Below are positions 52,491-64,000 of a stretch of 64,000 bases of DNA, piece by piece (position 1 is the stretch's first letter; each line of letters opens with the position of its first letter). A model generated the notes under the pieces. That model made no database searches. It saw only the letters and a program-made list of their open reading frames with translations, and was not told where the DNA came from. Origin of the DNA: Streptomyces sp. NRRL S-340. Lineage in GTDB: Bacteria; Actinomycetota; Actinomycetes; Streptomycetales; Streptomycetaceae. The position numbers and the translations under genes are program-made. The stretch spans positions 124,001 to 188,000 of the forward strand of contig NZ_JOIY01000008.1 in the NCBI RefSeq assembly GCF_000720185.1, read 5' to 3'.

Positions 52491-52670
52491 ATGACTACGG
52501 CGCTGAGCGTGCCGTGTCCCGAGTGTGCCGGGACGCTGGAAGTACGCCCTGATGTGCTCGCCGCCGAGATCGTGGTCTGCGGACAGTGTTCGAGCGAGCT
52601 CGAGGTCGTGGCGACCGGGCCCGTGGTGCTGGCCCTCGCTCCCGAGGTCGAAGAGGACTGGGGCGAGTAG
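52491..52670 (+). CDS. LysW-type amino-group carrier protein
   Basis: A 59-residue acidic carrier protein. It has a zinc ribbon with Cys9, Cys12 (CPEC) and Cys30, Cys33 (CGQC), and the invariant C-terminal EDWGE whose terminal Glu side chain is joined to the alpha-amino group of a substrate amino acid. In primary metabolism LysW carries intermediates of lysine or arginine synthesis. In Streptomyces secondary metabolism such carriers make 2,6-diamino-5,7-dihydroxyheptanoate (vazabitide). The ATG follows AGGAGG with 6 bases. It is the first gene of the plus-strand operon. Confidence 0.95.
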   Translation: MTTALSVPCPECAGTLEVRPDVLAAEIVVCGQCSSELEVVATGPVVLALAPEVEEDWGE

Positions 52671-52672
52671 CC

Positions 52673-53653
52673 GTGAAGGTGAGCGTCGTCGGCGCGGCCG
52701 GGTACACCGGAGGTGAACTGCTGCGGCTGGTGCATGCCCACCCCAAGCTGGAACTGGGACAGGCCCTCTCGCGGCGGCATGCGGGCCGGCCGGTGGCGGA
52801 GGTGCACCCCAACCTGCATCATCTCGCCCTGACCTTCCGGTCCCCCGAGGAGCTGGAGCCGGTGGACGCGGCGTTCCTGGCCCTGCCCTCCGGCGCCTCC
52901 GCCGAGGTGGAGACGGCGGTGGCGGACCAGGCCACGACCATCGTGGACCTGAGCCCCGATTTCCGCGGCGGCCGGCCCTCGGCGGACGGCACCGCCTACC
53001 GGACCGGCCTGCCCGAGCTGTTCGCCGGCGAACTCGTCGGCGCCACCCGGATCAGCGTGCCCGGATGCATGGCCACGGCGGCCGTCCTGGCCCTGGCCCC
53101 GGTCCAGCGCAGCGGTCTGGTGGCCGGTGACGTGGTGGTGGACGCCCGGGCCGGGTCATCGGGTTCCGGGGCGGAGCCGAGCCCCGCCTCGCACCACGCG
53201 GAGCGCGGCAACGCCTTCCGGGTCTACAAGCCCGCGGGACACCGGCACGAGAAGGAGATCGCCGCACTGGCCGGGGTGCGGGCCCGGATGACGGTGACCG
53301 CCGTCCCCACGGTGCGCGGCGCGCAGGTGCTCTGCCATGTCACACCCCCGCGGCCGGTCACCCGCCGCGAGGTGCTGCAAGTGCTGCAACGCGCCTACCG
53401 CGACCATCCGTTCGTCCGGATCGTGTCCCGGGGGCGCGGGGTGCACCGGATGCCCGATCCGCAGTTCCTCGGCGGCACCAATTTCGTCGACATCGGTTGT
53501 GCCGTGGACGAGGACGGCGGCCGCATCGTCCTGGTCGCCGCGCTGGACAACCTCGTGAAGGGGGCCGCAGGGGGCGGGGTGCAGAGCCTGAACGTGGCGG
53601 CCGGCATGCCACAGGACGCCGGACTGGAATTCCCCGGACTGCACCCCGCCTGA
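52673..53653 (+). CDS. LysY/ArgC-like semialdehyde dehydrogenase
   Basis: A 326-residue N-acetyl-glutamyl-phosphate-reductase homologue. It has the NADPH site VSVVGAAGYTGGELLRLVHA, SLPDFRGG-type LSPDFRGG, the catalytic Cys132 in SVPGCMATAA, and GTNFVDIGCAVDEDGGRIVL VAALDNLVKG near the end. It would reduce the carrier-bound glutamyl phosphate to the semialdehyde. GTG 52673 starts two bases after the lysW-like stop. The acetyl-binding pocket should instead accept LysW; this can only be inferred from context. Confidence 0.93.
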   Translation: MKVSVVGAAGYTGGELLRLVHAHPKLELGQALSRRHAGRPVAEVHPNLHHLALTFRSPEELEPVDAAFLALPSGASAEVETAVADQATTIVDLSPDFRGGRPSADGTAYRTGLPELFAGELVGATRISVPGCMATAAVLALAPVQRSGLVAGDVVVDARAGSSGSGAEPSPASHHAERGNAFRVYKPAGHRHEKEIAALAGVRARMTVTAVPTVRGAQVLCHVTPPRPVTRREVLQVLQRAYRDHPFVRIVSRGRGVHRMPDPQFLGGTNFVDIGCAVDEDGGRIVLVAALDNLVKGAAGGGVQSLNVAAGMPQDAGLEFPGLHPA

Positions 53654-53731
53654 CGCCGGCCCGTGAACACGGCCCGTCCGAACGGCGCGAGGGGAACGGC
53701 GGCACGAGACGAGGGGAGGTGAGCGGGGAAC

Positions 53732-54610
53732 ATGGCGCAGGACCCGAGGGGGTACGAACCGAACCCGCTGATCGGCGAGTTCGCTGACGCCGGGCCGATC
53801 GTGGTCAAGATCGGCGGCGGGAGCGACCCGGAGCCCGTACTGGACGAGGTGGCCGAGTTGGCGCTCGCCGGCCGGCCGACGGTACTCGTTCACGGTGGTG
53901 GAGCGGTCGCCGACGGTCTGTCGGAACAACTCGGCGTGGAGCGCCGGATGATCAGGTCCCCGGACGGCACGCACAGCCGCCGCACGGACGCGGCCATGCT
54001 CGACGTCATCACCCTTGCCCTGCTCGGCCGGGTGAAACCGCGTCTGATCAGCGGACTACGGGCACGCGGCGCACGGTCAGTGGGCCTGAGCGGCGCGGAC
54101 GGCGCCCTGCTGACCGCCACCCGCAAACCGGCCCTGCGCTCCGTGCAGGACGGCCGGACCGTACTGATCCGGGACGACCGGTCCGGCCGCATCGAGCACG
54201 TCGACCCCGCCCCGGTCCGCGCGGTGCTGGACCGGGGGCACGTCCCCGTGGTCTCCCCGCCGGCCAGCGACGCCGCGGGCAACCTGCTCAACGTGGACGC
54301 CGACGAGGCGGCGGCCCGGCTGGCGACCGCCCTGGACGCGTCGGCCCTGGTCCTGCTCACCGATGTGGGCGGCGTCCTGGCCGACCTCGGCGACCCCGCC
54401 ACCCGGATCGCGCGGGTGGGCCCGCGCCTCCTGGAAGGTGACGTCGTCCGTGGACGGATGCGGCACAAGGTGCGCGCCGGACTCCGGGCCAGCAGGACCG
54501 TGGGTCAGGTGGCCATCGGGGCCGCCCATCTGCACCGGCCGATCCACCAGGCCCTGTCCGGTACCGGCAGCCGGCTGTGCGACGAAGGGGAGGGACACGG
54601 AGTTGGCTGA
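53732..54610 (+). CDS. LysZ/ArgB-like amino-acid kinase
   Basis: A 292-residue acetylglutamate-kinase-family enzyme. It has IVVKIGGGSDPE near the N-terminus, VLVHGGGAVADGLSEQLGVE, GLSGADGALLTATRK, and the closing NVDADEAAARLATALDASAL and LLTDVGGVLADLG. It would phosphorylate the gamma-carboxyl of the LysW-bound glutamate. A good ribosome site (GGGGAGGTGAG) precedes the ATG. In size and motif it is closer to LysZ than to canonical ArgB. Confidence 0.92.
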   Translation: MAQDPRGYEPNPLIGEFADAGPIVVKIGGGSDPEPVLDEVAELALAGRPTVLVHGGGAVADGLSEQLGVERRMIRSPDGTHSRRTDAAMLDVITLALLGRVKPRLISGLRARGARSVGLSGADGALLTATRKPALRSVQDGRTVLIRDDRSGRIEHVDPAPVRAVLDRGHVPVVSPPASDAAGNLLNVDADEAAARLATALDASALVLLTDVGGVLADLGDPATRIARVGPRLLEGDVVRGRMRHKVRAGLRASRTVGQVAIGAAHLHRPIHQALSGTGSRLCDEGEGHGVG

Positions 54611-55733
54611 CCATCAGCGCACCGCCGACCGTACCCGCCCCGCGGCGGGCGACGAGGACTACCCGGCCTGGCTCCTGCGGGCCGCGCTCGGCATCCCCTC
54701 GGTCTCCGGCCGGGAACTGCCCGTCGCCCGCTTCCTCGCCGACCGGATGGCCGAGCTGGGCCTCGACTCCTACGTCGACGAGGTCGGCAACGTGCACGGC
54801 CTGATCGGCCCGCGCACGGGCCCCACCGTCATGCTGCTCGGACACATCGACACCGTCCCCGGACAGGTACCGGTGGTCCAGGTCGGCGACCTGCTGTACG
54901 GCCGCGGCGCGGTGGACGCGAAGGGCTCCATCGTCACCATGATCTGTGCCGCTGCCCGCACCGAGGGAGTACGCGTGCACGTGATCGGCGCGGTCGGCGA
55001 GGAGGTCGCCGGCTCCCGCGGCGCCCACCACGTGCTGGCCACGGTGCCGCCCCCGGCGGCGCTGGTGATCGGTGAACCGAGCGGCTGGGACGGCGTCTGC
55101 CTGGGCTACAAGGGACGTATCGGCATCGGCTACGAGATCAGCCGGCCGCCCCTGCACACCAGCAGCCCGGAGCCGACCGCCGTGGAGCGCGCCGCCCGCT
55201 TCGCCCACGACATACAGGAGTACCTGCGGGGCCTCACGCCCGAACAGGACGACCCGGTCGCCTTCGGTGTCGCCGCGGCGACGCTCACCCGGCTGCACGG
55301 CGATCTGGCCGAGGCCGAGGCCTTCCTGAGCTGCCGGGTGCCGCCGGGGTTCGACTTCGCCGCGCTGGAACGCTTCGCCCGCAGCAGACCGCACAGCCGG
55401 ATACGGGTGGACGAACGGGTCCCCGGAGTGACCCGGCCGCGCACCGACCCCGTCGTGAGCCAGCTCCGCGCCGCGATAGCCGCCCAGGGAGTCCGCCCGA
55501 CGCTCAAACGCAAGGCCGGCACCTCGGACATGAACACCCTCGCCCCCTGGGGCATCCCCATGGCCGCCTACGGACCGGGCGACGCCCACCTGGACCACAC
55601 CACCGACGAACACATCCCGCTCGGTGACCTGTACCGCGCGATCGACGTCCTGGCCCTCGCGCTGCCCCGGCTCGCGAGCCGCCTCGCGGCGCCGCCGCGG
55701 ACGACCGGCGCGCCCGAGCTGCTGGAGGCATGA
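54603..55733 (+). CDS. LysK-like carrier-releasing metallopeptidase
   Basis: A 376-residue M20-type zinc peptidase related to LysK/ArgE. It has [46 protein letters not shown] and [14 protein letters not shown] with metal-binding residues in place. It would cut the isopeptide bond to free the finished amino acid from the LysW-type protein. TTG 54603 is chosen: it overlaps the kinase stop (eight bases), a GGGGAGGG site lies upstream, and there is no ATG before the conserved part. Confidence 0.92.
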   Translation: MADHQRTADRTRPAAGDEDYPAWLLRAALGIPSVSGRELPVARFLADRMAELGLDSYVDEVGNVHGLIGPRTGPTVMLLGHIDTVPGQVPVVQVGDLLYGRGAVDAKGSIVTMICAAARTEGVRVHVIGAVGEEVAGSRGAHHVLATVPPPAALVIGEPSGWDGVCLGYKGRIGIGYEISRPPLHTSSPEPTAVERAARFAHDIQEYLRGLTPEQDDPVAFGVAAATLTRLHGDLAEAEAFLSCRVPPGFDFAALERFARSRPHSRIRVDERVPGVTRPRTDPVVSQLRAAIAAQGVRPTLKRKAGTSDMNTLAPWGIPMAAYGPGDAHLDHTTDEHIPLGDLYRAIDVLALALPRLASRLAAPPRTTGAPELLEA

Positions 55734-56554
55734 TGATGCTCGACGGCGATGTCGCCCTGATCACCGGTGCCGCTCGCGCGCTGGGCCGCTCGCACGCGCT
55801 GGCCTTCGCCCGCGAAGGCGCGGACCTGATCCTCCTCGACCGCTGCGCCCCCGACGACGGCCCCTACCCGATGGCCGGCCGGCGCGACCTGGAGGAGACC
55901 GCGGAAGCCTGCCGAAGACTCGGCAGCCGCGTCCTGACAGGAGTCGCCGACGTACGCCACCAGGCGGACGTGGACAAGGTGGTGGACGCCGGGCTCGACG
56001 CGTTCGGGCGGATCGACGTCCTCCTCAACAACGCGGGCGTCCTCGGCCCCGGAGGCGTCCTGGTACACGAACTCACCGAGGAACAGTGGCAGTTGGCACT
56101 GGACGTCAACCTGAGCGGCACCTGGCGCACCTGCCGCGCGGTGCTGCCGCACATGGTCGAGCGGGGCGGCGGACGGATCGTCAACACCGCCTCCACCGGC
56201 GGGCGCGTCGCCTTCGAGCGGTACGCCAACTACGTCGCCTCAAAGCACGGCGTGATCGGACTGACCAAGTCCATCGCGCTGGAGTACGGACGCCACGGCA
56301 TCCGTGCCAACGCGGTCTGTCCCACCACCGTGGCCGACGACGCCGCACTGGGCACCCGCAGCACCCGCGCGGTGGCCGCGTCGATGGGCGCCGAACTGCC
56401 CGACTACGAGCGCACGTCCGCGGCGCTGCACCCGATCGGCCGGCTGGTCACCGCCGCGGAGGTGTCGGCCGCCTGCCTCTGGCTGGCCGGTGACCGGTCC
56501 GGCGGTGTCACCGGCACCGAACTCCTGGTGGACGGCGGCTTCACCGCCCACTGA
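55730..56554 (+). CDS. Short-chain dehydrogenase/reductase
   Basis: A 274-residue SDR. It has the nucleotide-binding ALITGAARALGRSHALAFA, the second Asp motif, NNAGVLGPGG, and catalytic Ser/Tyr/Lys in NTASTGGRVAFERYANYVAS K, ending GTELLVDGG. The GRSHA text resembles the SDR group often called mycofactocin-coupled. The start overlaps the LysK-like stop (ATGA). It may oxidise the threonine-derived hydroxyl to the ketone of the azinomycin enol end, or act on the heptanoate unit; the sequence does not decide. Confidence 0.9.
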   Translation: MMMLDGDVALITGAARALGRSHALAFAREGADLILLDRCAPDDGPYPMAGRRDLEETAEACRRLGSRVLTGVADVRHQADVDKVVDAGLDAFGRIDVLLNNAGVLGPGGVLVHELTEEQWQLALDVNLSGTWRTCRAVLPHMVERGGGRIVNTASTGGRVAFERYANYVASKHGVIGLTKSIALEYGRHGIRANAVCPTTVADDAALGTRSTRAVAASMGAELPDYERTSAALHPIGRLVTAAEVSAACLWLAGDRSGGVTGTELLVDGGFTAH

Positions 56555-56630
56555 GCCGCCCGCCCGCACCACGTCCACGCGAACGACCTCCCGTACCGCG
56601 GACCGCCGACCCGACAAGGAGTCCTCTGCC

Positions 56631-59600
56631 ATGGACCTGCCCACCGAGCAGCCACGGTCCCTGCCGGACACGCCGGTGGCCGCCGCGGTGCCGCCCGACA
56701 TCGCCGCACTGCGCTCGCGGCTGGCCGGACTGAGTCCGGACAAGCGCCGGCTGGTGGAGCGACTGCTGGCCCGTCAGGGCGCCGGTCTCGGCATCACGCG
56801 CCGCGCCGGCGGTGCGCCGGAGGCCCCCTGCTCCTTCGAGCAGGAGCGGCTGTGGTTCATGTACGAGCTGCTGACCCGGCGCGAGATCTTCCACGTCCCG
56901 GTCGCCCTGCGCCTCGAAGGCGAACTGGACCCCGACGCGCTGGAGCGGGCACTGCAGCAGCTCGGCCGGCGGCACGAGGCACTGCGCACCGTGTTCCGGC
57001 AGCGCGACGGCCGCCCCTACCAGGTCGTACGGGAACAGCTCGGACTCCCGCTGGAGCGGGTCGACTGCCGCACCGCCGCCGATCCCGCCCGCACCGCCCG
57101 GCAGCAGGCCTCCGCACTGGTCGCCGAGGACTTCGACCTCGAAGAAGGACCCCTGGTGCGCTGCACGCTGTACCGCACGGGGGAACACGAACACCTGCTG
57201 GCCGTGGTGCAGCACCACATCGTCTCCGACAACTGGTCGCTGGGCATCCTGCTCGACGACCTCGGCAAGCTGTACGCCCGCGAGCTGGGGACACCGGGGG
57301 AGCTGCCCCCGCTCGACCTGCACTACCCCGACTTCGCCGCATGGCAGCGGGCCACGGTCGACGGCACGACGATGCGGCGCACCCTCGACCACTGGCGCGA
57401 CCGCCTGGACGGTGCCCCGGACAGTCTCGACCTGCCCACCGACCGTCCCCGGCCCGCGGTCCGCGGCAGCCAGGGGCACTTCCACCACGTACGCTTCGAC
57501 GCCGAACTGGTCGCCGGGCTGCGCGAAGCGGCCCGGCAGCACGACACCACCCTCCTGGGCGCGTTCCTCGCCGGGTACATCGCCCTGCTCTCCCGCCTGG
57601 TGCGGTCGGACTCGCTGGTGGTCGGTGTACCGGTGGCCGGGCGGCCGCGCGCGGAGATGCAGCAGATGATCGGGTACTTCCTGAACTGGCTGCCGATCCA
57701 CGTCCAGGTCGGTGACCGGCCGGACCTGCACACCCTGATACGCCGCACCGGTACCGCCCTGAGCGAGGCGATGACCCATCAGGAGGTGCCGTTCGACATG
57801 CTGGTGCGCGAGCTCCAGCCCTCGCGGCGCCCCGGTGAGACACCGATCTTCCAGACCTCCTTCTCGCTGCGTGACGGCGCCCCCACCCCGCCGGCCATGC
57901 CGGGCATCGACGTCACCTTCGCCGAACTCGACGGCGGGGCCACCCATTACGACCTGATGGCCGAACTGTGGTGCGAGGGCGACGAGGTCGTGGGTTACAT
58001 GCCCTACGACGACGAACTGCTGGACGCGGAGACGGTGGCCCGCTGGGCCGGCTGGTTCCAGACGCTGCTGCGCGCCGGGCTGGCCGCACCGCACACCCCG
58101 GTGGCGGACCTGGAGATGCTCGCTCCCGGCGAGCCCGTGGTGATCCCGGCCCGCGCGCCGGTCACGGCCGAGGGCGACGCCGCCCGGCCCGCGCGGACCC
58201 TGCACGGCGCGTTCGCCGCGCAGGCGGCCCGGCGGCCCGGCGCCCCCGCCGTCTGCGACGAACGCGACCGGCTCACCTACGCGGAACTGTCCGCGCGAGC
58301 CGACCGGATCGCCGCCGCACTGCAAGAGCGGGGCGAGGGACCCGGCAGCATCGTCGGCCTCGTCCTCGACCGCACCGTGGACCTGCCCGCCGCCGTTCTC
58401 GGCGTGCTTCGCGCAGGCGCCGCCTACCTGCCCGTCGACCCGGAGAACCCCGCGGGACGCACCGCCGACCAGTTCGCCGAGTGCCGGGTCCGGACCGTGC
58501 TGACCACCCCGGCCACCGCGTCGGCTCCCGCGTTGGAGGCCCTGGACGACGGGCCGCACACCGTCGTGGTCGACTGGCAGGACCCCGCATGGCGGGAAGA
58601 GACCCCGGGCCCGGCCGCCGTGGACGTCCCCGCGGACGCACCCGCCTACGTCATCTACACCTCGGGATCCACCGGCCGCCCCAAGGGCGTGCTCGTCACG
58701 CACCGCAACGTGCTCCGGCTGTTCGCCGCCTGCGGCGAGCACCTGAGTACGGGGCCGGACGACGTGTGGACCCTGTTCCACTCCTACGCCTTCGACTTCT
58801 CCGTCTGGGAGATCTGGGGTGCGCTGCTGCACGGGGGCAGGCTGGTGATCGTCCCGCAGTGGGCGACCCGCGCCCCCGACGTCTTCGCCGAGCTCGTACG
58901 GGACGAGCGGGTCACCGTGCTGAGCCAGACCCCGTCCGCGTTCGGCCAGGTGAGCGAGACCCTGCTGAAGCACCCCGACCCGGCGGCGCTGCGGTACGTG
59001 GTGTTCGGCGGCGAGGCACTCGACCCCGCCGCGCTGCGCCCCTGGACACGCGCGTACGGCGACCGGCGGCCGGAACTGATCAACATGTACGGGATCACCG
59101 AGACCACCGTGCACGTCACCGCGCGACCGGTGCGCGAGGAGGACCTCGCCGGGACGGCGTCCCCGATCGGGCCTCCGCTCGCCGACCTGTCCCTGTACCT
59201 GCTGGACGGTTCACTGCGTCCGGTCGGCACCGGCGTACCCGGAGAGATCTTCGTCGGAGGGGACGGGGTCAGCCTGGGCTACGTCGCCAACCCGGGGCTG
59301 ACCGCGGAGCGCATGCTCCCCGACCCGTTCGCCGGACGACCCGGAGCCCGCATGTACCGCAGCGGCGACCTGGCGGTCCGCCGCGGCGACGGCGAGCTGG
59401 TATGTCTGGGCCGGGCCGACGACCAGGTGAAGATCCGCGGGCACCGGATCGAACCGGGCGAGGTCCGGGCGGCGCTGGACGCCCTGGACGTCGTCGCCCG
59501 TGCCGCCGTGGTGGTGGAACGCGACCGGGTGGGCGCCGCCGCCCTGGCGGCCTACGTCGTACCGGCCGACGGGAACGCCGGCGTCAGCGGCACCGCGATC

Positions 59601-61256
59601 CGCCGGACCCTGCTGCGCTCCCTGCCGGAATGGATGGTGCCCGCCTCGGTCACCGTCCTCGACGAGCTGCCCCTGACCCGGAACGGCAAGCTGGACCGCC
59701 GTGCCCTGGCCGACCGCAAGGAGCACGCGGGGCCGGCCGGACCGCGCGGCGAGGCGCCGCACAGCGACACCGCGCGGCAACTGGCGGTCATCTGGCAGGA
59801 GTTGCTCGGTGCCCACGCGGTGGGCGGCGAGGACAGCTTCTTCGAACTCGGCGGACACTCCCTGATGGTGATGCACCTCGTCGCCCGGATACGCACGGCC
59901 TTCGGCGTCGAGATGCCGGTGGAGACTCTCTTCCGTTGCCCTCAACTGCAGCCGCTGGCCGACGAGGTGGACGCGGTACGTGCCGCAGCGGGGAGCGCCG
60001 CGGCGCCGGAGCCGGGACAGGACACGGCGGCCGAACTCGCCGACGTGCGCGCCGACCTGGCCGCCCGCGCCGCCCGGATCCCCCGCCCGGGGACCCGGGC
60101 GGACGCGGACCGCGACACCGTCCTGCTCACCGGGGCCACCGGCTTCGTCGGCCGGTTCGTGCTCGCCGAACTCCTCGCCGCGGGGGCCCGGGTGATCTGC
60201 CTGCTGCGCGGGGGGACCGGCCGCCGGGAGCAGTTGGCGGCGGGGATGGCGGACCTCGGGCTGTGGCACGAGGAGCACGCCGCACGGCTGGAACTGGTCG
60301 ACGGCGACATCGCCGCGCCCGGACTCGGGCTCGCCGGACTCGACCGCGACCGCCTGGCCGAGCAGGCGGGCCGCATCATCCACACGGCGGCCTGGGTGAA
60401 CCACGTCTACCCCTACGAGCGGCTGGCCGCGGCGAACACGCACTGCATGGCGGGTCTGCTGGAACTCGCGGCCCGCGGCCGCCGCTCCGCTCTCACTCTG
60501 GTGTCCACCAGCTCGGTGGCCGACTCCGCCGCCTACCCGCCCGGTTCGACCGTGCCGCCGGGACCGCTGAAGGCACTGCCGTCCGCCGCGAACGGATACG
60601 TGCGTTCCAAGGCGATGGCCGAGCAGTACCTCCACCTGGCAGCCGAACTGGACGTACCCGCCGCGGTGATCAGGATTCCCAGCGTCTTCGGCGATCAGCG
60701 GCGGTACCAGATCAACCCCGCCGACGCCGTGTGGAGTTGGTGCCGGGCGATGATCGAGACCAGCAGCTTCCCCGAGAGCTTCGCGCAGCCGGGCAACGAA
60801 CTGTTCCAGGCGTTGCCCGCCGACGCCGTGGCCCGGGCGGTGCTGCTGGCCGACCGCGGTCACACCGAACCGGGCACCCGTTACCTGGACGCCGTCCCGG
60901 CGGCCGTCGGCACGACGGAGGACCTGCTGGCCGCTCTGCGCGCCGCCGGTCATGCACTGAGCCCCTGCCCGGACCACGCGTGGTACACCGCCGTGGGCGA
61001 CCTGGACCCCGGCCGGGTCTGGGTGGCGGGCATCGCAGGGCAGGCCGCCGCCCGGCTGGCCGCGGATCCCTCCGCCACGGCCCCCCGCGCCCTGCGCCGC
61101 TTCACCGCCCCCGCGGAACCCGGTGAGCTGGACGAGCTGCTGCGCACCCGGGCCCTGAACTCCTCGGCCCAGCTGGCCGGGTACATCCGGACGCTCGACG
61201 CGACCGCCCCGGCCGCCGGAAGCGACCGGGAGAAAGTCCAGCCCCCGCGCGGCTGA
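56631..61256 (+). CDS. NRPS C-A-T-reductase, threonine-type terminal module
   Basis: A 1541-residue module. The condensation domain (about 60-480) has VQHHIVSDNWS, with Asn for the final Gly. The A domain (about 530-1010) has YTSGSTGRPKG, FDFSVWE, MYGITETT. Specificity residues by hand alignment are D-F-W-S-V-G-M-V-H-K, a threonine-type code. The carrier is FELGGHSLMVMHL (about 1065). The C-terminal thioester reductase (about 1160-1541) has LLTGATGFVGRFVLAELLAA and YVRSKAMAEQY with the SDR Tyr/Lys. Reductive release would give an aldehyde. A threonine-derived aldehyde fits the end group of azinomycin B. ATG 56631 follows AAGGAG; an MbtH partner gene is downstream. Confidence 0.95.
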   Translation: MDLPTEQPRSLPDTPVAAAVPPDIAALRSRLAGLSPDKRRLVERLLARQGAGLGITRRAGGAPEAPCSFEQERLWFMYELLTRREIFHVPVALRLEGELDPDALERALQQLGRRHEALRTVFRQRDGRPYQVVREQLGLPLERVDCRTAADPARTARQQASALVAEDFDLEEGPLVRCTLYRTGEHEHLLAVVQHHIVSDNWSLGILLDDLGKLYARELGTPGELPPLDLHYPDFAAWQRATVDGTTMRRTLDHWRDRLDGAPDSLDLPTDRPRPAVRGSQGHFHHVRFDAELVAGLREAARQHDTTLLGAFLAGYIALLSRLVRSDSLVVGVPVAGRPRAEMQQMIGYFLNWLPIHVQVGDRPDLHTLIRRTGTALSEAMTHQEVPFDMLVRELQPSRRPGETPIFQTSFSLRDGAPTPPAMPGIDVTFAELDGGATHYDLMAELWCEGDEVVGYMPYDDELLDAETVARWAGWFQTLLRAGLAAPHTPVADLEMLAPGEPVVIPARAPVTAEGDAARPARTLHGAFAAQAARRPGAPAVCDERDRLTYAELSARADRIAAALQERGEGPGSIVGLVLDRTVDLPAAVLGVLRAGAAYLPVDPENPAGRTADQFAECRVRTVLTTPATASAPALEALDDGPHTVVVDWQDPAWREETPGPAAVDVPADAPAYVIYTSGSTGRPKGVLVTHRNVLRLFAACGEHLSTGPDDVWTLFHSYAFDFSVWEIWGALLHGGRLVIVPQWATRAPDVFAELVRDERVTVLSQTPSAFGQVSETLLKHPDPAALRYVVFGGEALDPAALRPWTRAYGDRRPELINMYGITETTVHVTARPVREEDLAGTASPIGPPLADLSLYLLDGSLRPVGTGVPGEIFVGGDGVSLGYVANPGLTAERMLPDPFAGRPGARMYRSGDLAVRRGDGELVCLGRADDQVKIRGHRIEPGEVRAALDALDVVARAAVVVERDRVGAAALAAYVVPADGNAGVSGTAIRRTLLRSLPEWMVPASVTVLDELPLTRNGKLDRRALADRKEHAGPAGPRGEAPHSDTARQLAVIWQELLGAHAVGGEDSFFELGGHSLMVMHLVARIRTAFGVEMPVETLFRCPQLQPLADEVDAVRAAAGSAAAPEPGQDTAAELADVRADLAARAARIPRPGTRADADRDTVLLTGATGFVGRFVLAELLAAGARVICLLRGGTGRREQLAAGMADLGLWHEEHAARLELVDGDIAAPGLGLAGLDRDRLAEQAGRIIHTAAWVNHVYPYERLAAANTHCMAGLLELAARGRRSALTLVSTSSVADSAAYPPGSTVPPGPLKALPSAANGYVRSKAMAEQYLHLAAELDVPAAVIRIPSVFGDQRRYQINPADAVWSWCRAMIETSSFPESFAQPGNELFQALPADAVARAVLLADRGHTEPGTRYLDAVPAAVGTTEDLLAALRAAGHALSPCPDHAWYTAVGDLDPGRVWVAGIAGQAAARLAADPSATAPRALRRFTAPAEPGELDELLRTRALNSSAQLAGYIRTLDATAPAAGSDREKVQPPRG

Positions 61257-61286
61257 CCCGCAGGACCGTACATCACCGCATGACCG

Positions 61287-61509
61287 ATGGGAGTGGGAGT
61301 GAGTTCGGACGAGCGCACATACCTCGTGGTGCGCAACCACGAGGAGCAGTACTCGATCTGGCCCGCCGGGCAGGACGTCCCGGCCGGCTGGGCCGCGGAG
61401 GGCTTCGAGGGCCCCAAGAGCGACTGCCTGGCACACATAGCCGAGGTATGGACTGATCTGCGGCCGCTGAGCCTGCGCCGCGCCGGTGACGACAAGGGAG
61501 CAGAGCGCG

Positions 61510-61517
<8 letters not shown>
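61287..61517 (+). CDS. MbtH-like protein
   Basis: A 76-residue MbtH-type chaperone of NRPS adenylation domains. It has [36 protein letters not shown] and [11 protein letters not shown], covering the family signature (S-W-P...P-GW...L...WTD-RP). It follows the C-A-T-R gene and probably supports its A domain and perhaps the C-A-T one. ATG 61287 is used; GTG 61299 in the same frame is possible. Its end overlaps the PKS start. Confidence 0.95.

Positions 61518-64000
<2,483 letters not shown>

Overview
The window is Streptomyces chromosome. It is very GC-rich, many genes start with GTG or TTG, overlapping ATGA/TGATG gene junctions are common, and it carries a secreted Endo H glycosidase, TetR/GNAT/YceI accessory genes and a large NRPS/PKS cluster. 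No rRNA, tRNA or CRISPR array was seen.

Bases 1-25,000 are an accessory region of mostly single genes. They encode an FG-GAP repeat protein, GNAT acetyltransferases, a SpoIIE-type phosphatase, YceI proteins, a TetR/CatB-type acetyltransferase pair, Endo H, small membrane proteins, a DJ-1/PfpI protein and an RlmA/TlrB-like rRNA methyltransferase. Decayed genes are scattered among them: ANTAR, helicase, alpha/beta hydrolase, a DUF2269-like membrane protein, and IS21, IS5 and IS3 remnants. Inside this region is a compact two-gene unit at 4367-5595. A P450 is followed, behind a strong ribosome binding site, by a 20-codon gene whose peptide ends RRWYWY, and then a 12-bp terminator hairpin. It looks like a P450-crosslinked RiPP locus related in logic to tryptorubin-type atropopeptides, but with a different core and gene order. 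It is the best candidate here for an undescribed system.

From about 25,183 to the right edge is a hybrid NRPS/PKS cluster whose parts match an azinomycin-type pathway (1-azabicyclo[3.1.0]hexane antibiotics). A minus-strand operon (40,230 to 25,760) encodes an MFS exporter, an A-T didomain lacking the amino-acid-binding Asp (probably aryl-acid/naphthoate loading), a P450, an O-methyltransferase, two type II thioesterases with Cys nucleophiles, a C-A-T module and a ligase-KR-T protein (probably keto-acid activation and reduction). A plus-strand gene encodes a C-T-C protein. CysN-CysD-CysC supply PAPS. A further minus-strand operon (52,292 to 47,545) encodes a PLP aminotransferase, a split transketolase, a lone carrier protein and a membrane acyltransferase.

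Divergent from that operon, a plus-strand operon starts with a LysW-type amino-group carrier protein. It continues with LysY-, LysZ- and LysK-like enzymes, an SDR, a threonine-type C-A-T-reductase NRPS, an MbtH protein and the start of an iterative 6-MSA/naphthoate-type PKS that runs off the window. LysW/Y/Z plus transketolase plus aminotransferase is the known logic for making 2,6-diamino-5,7-dihydroxyheptanoate on a carrier protein. PAPS fits the sulfation step used to close the aziridine. The sulfotransferase and the self-resistance gene were not seen here and may lie beyond the right edge.
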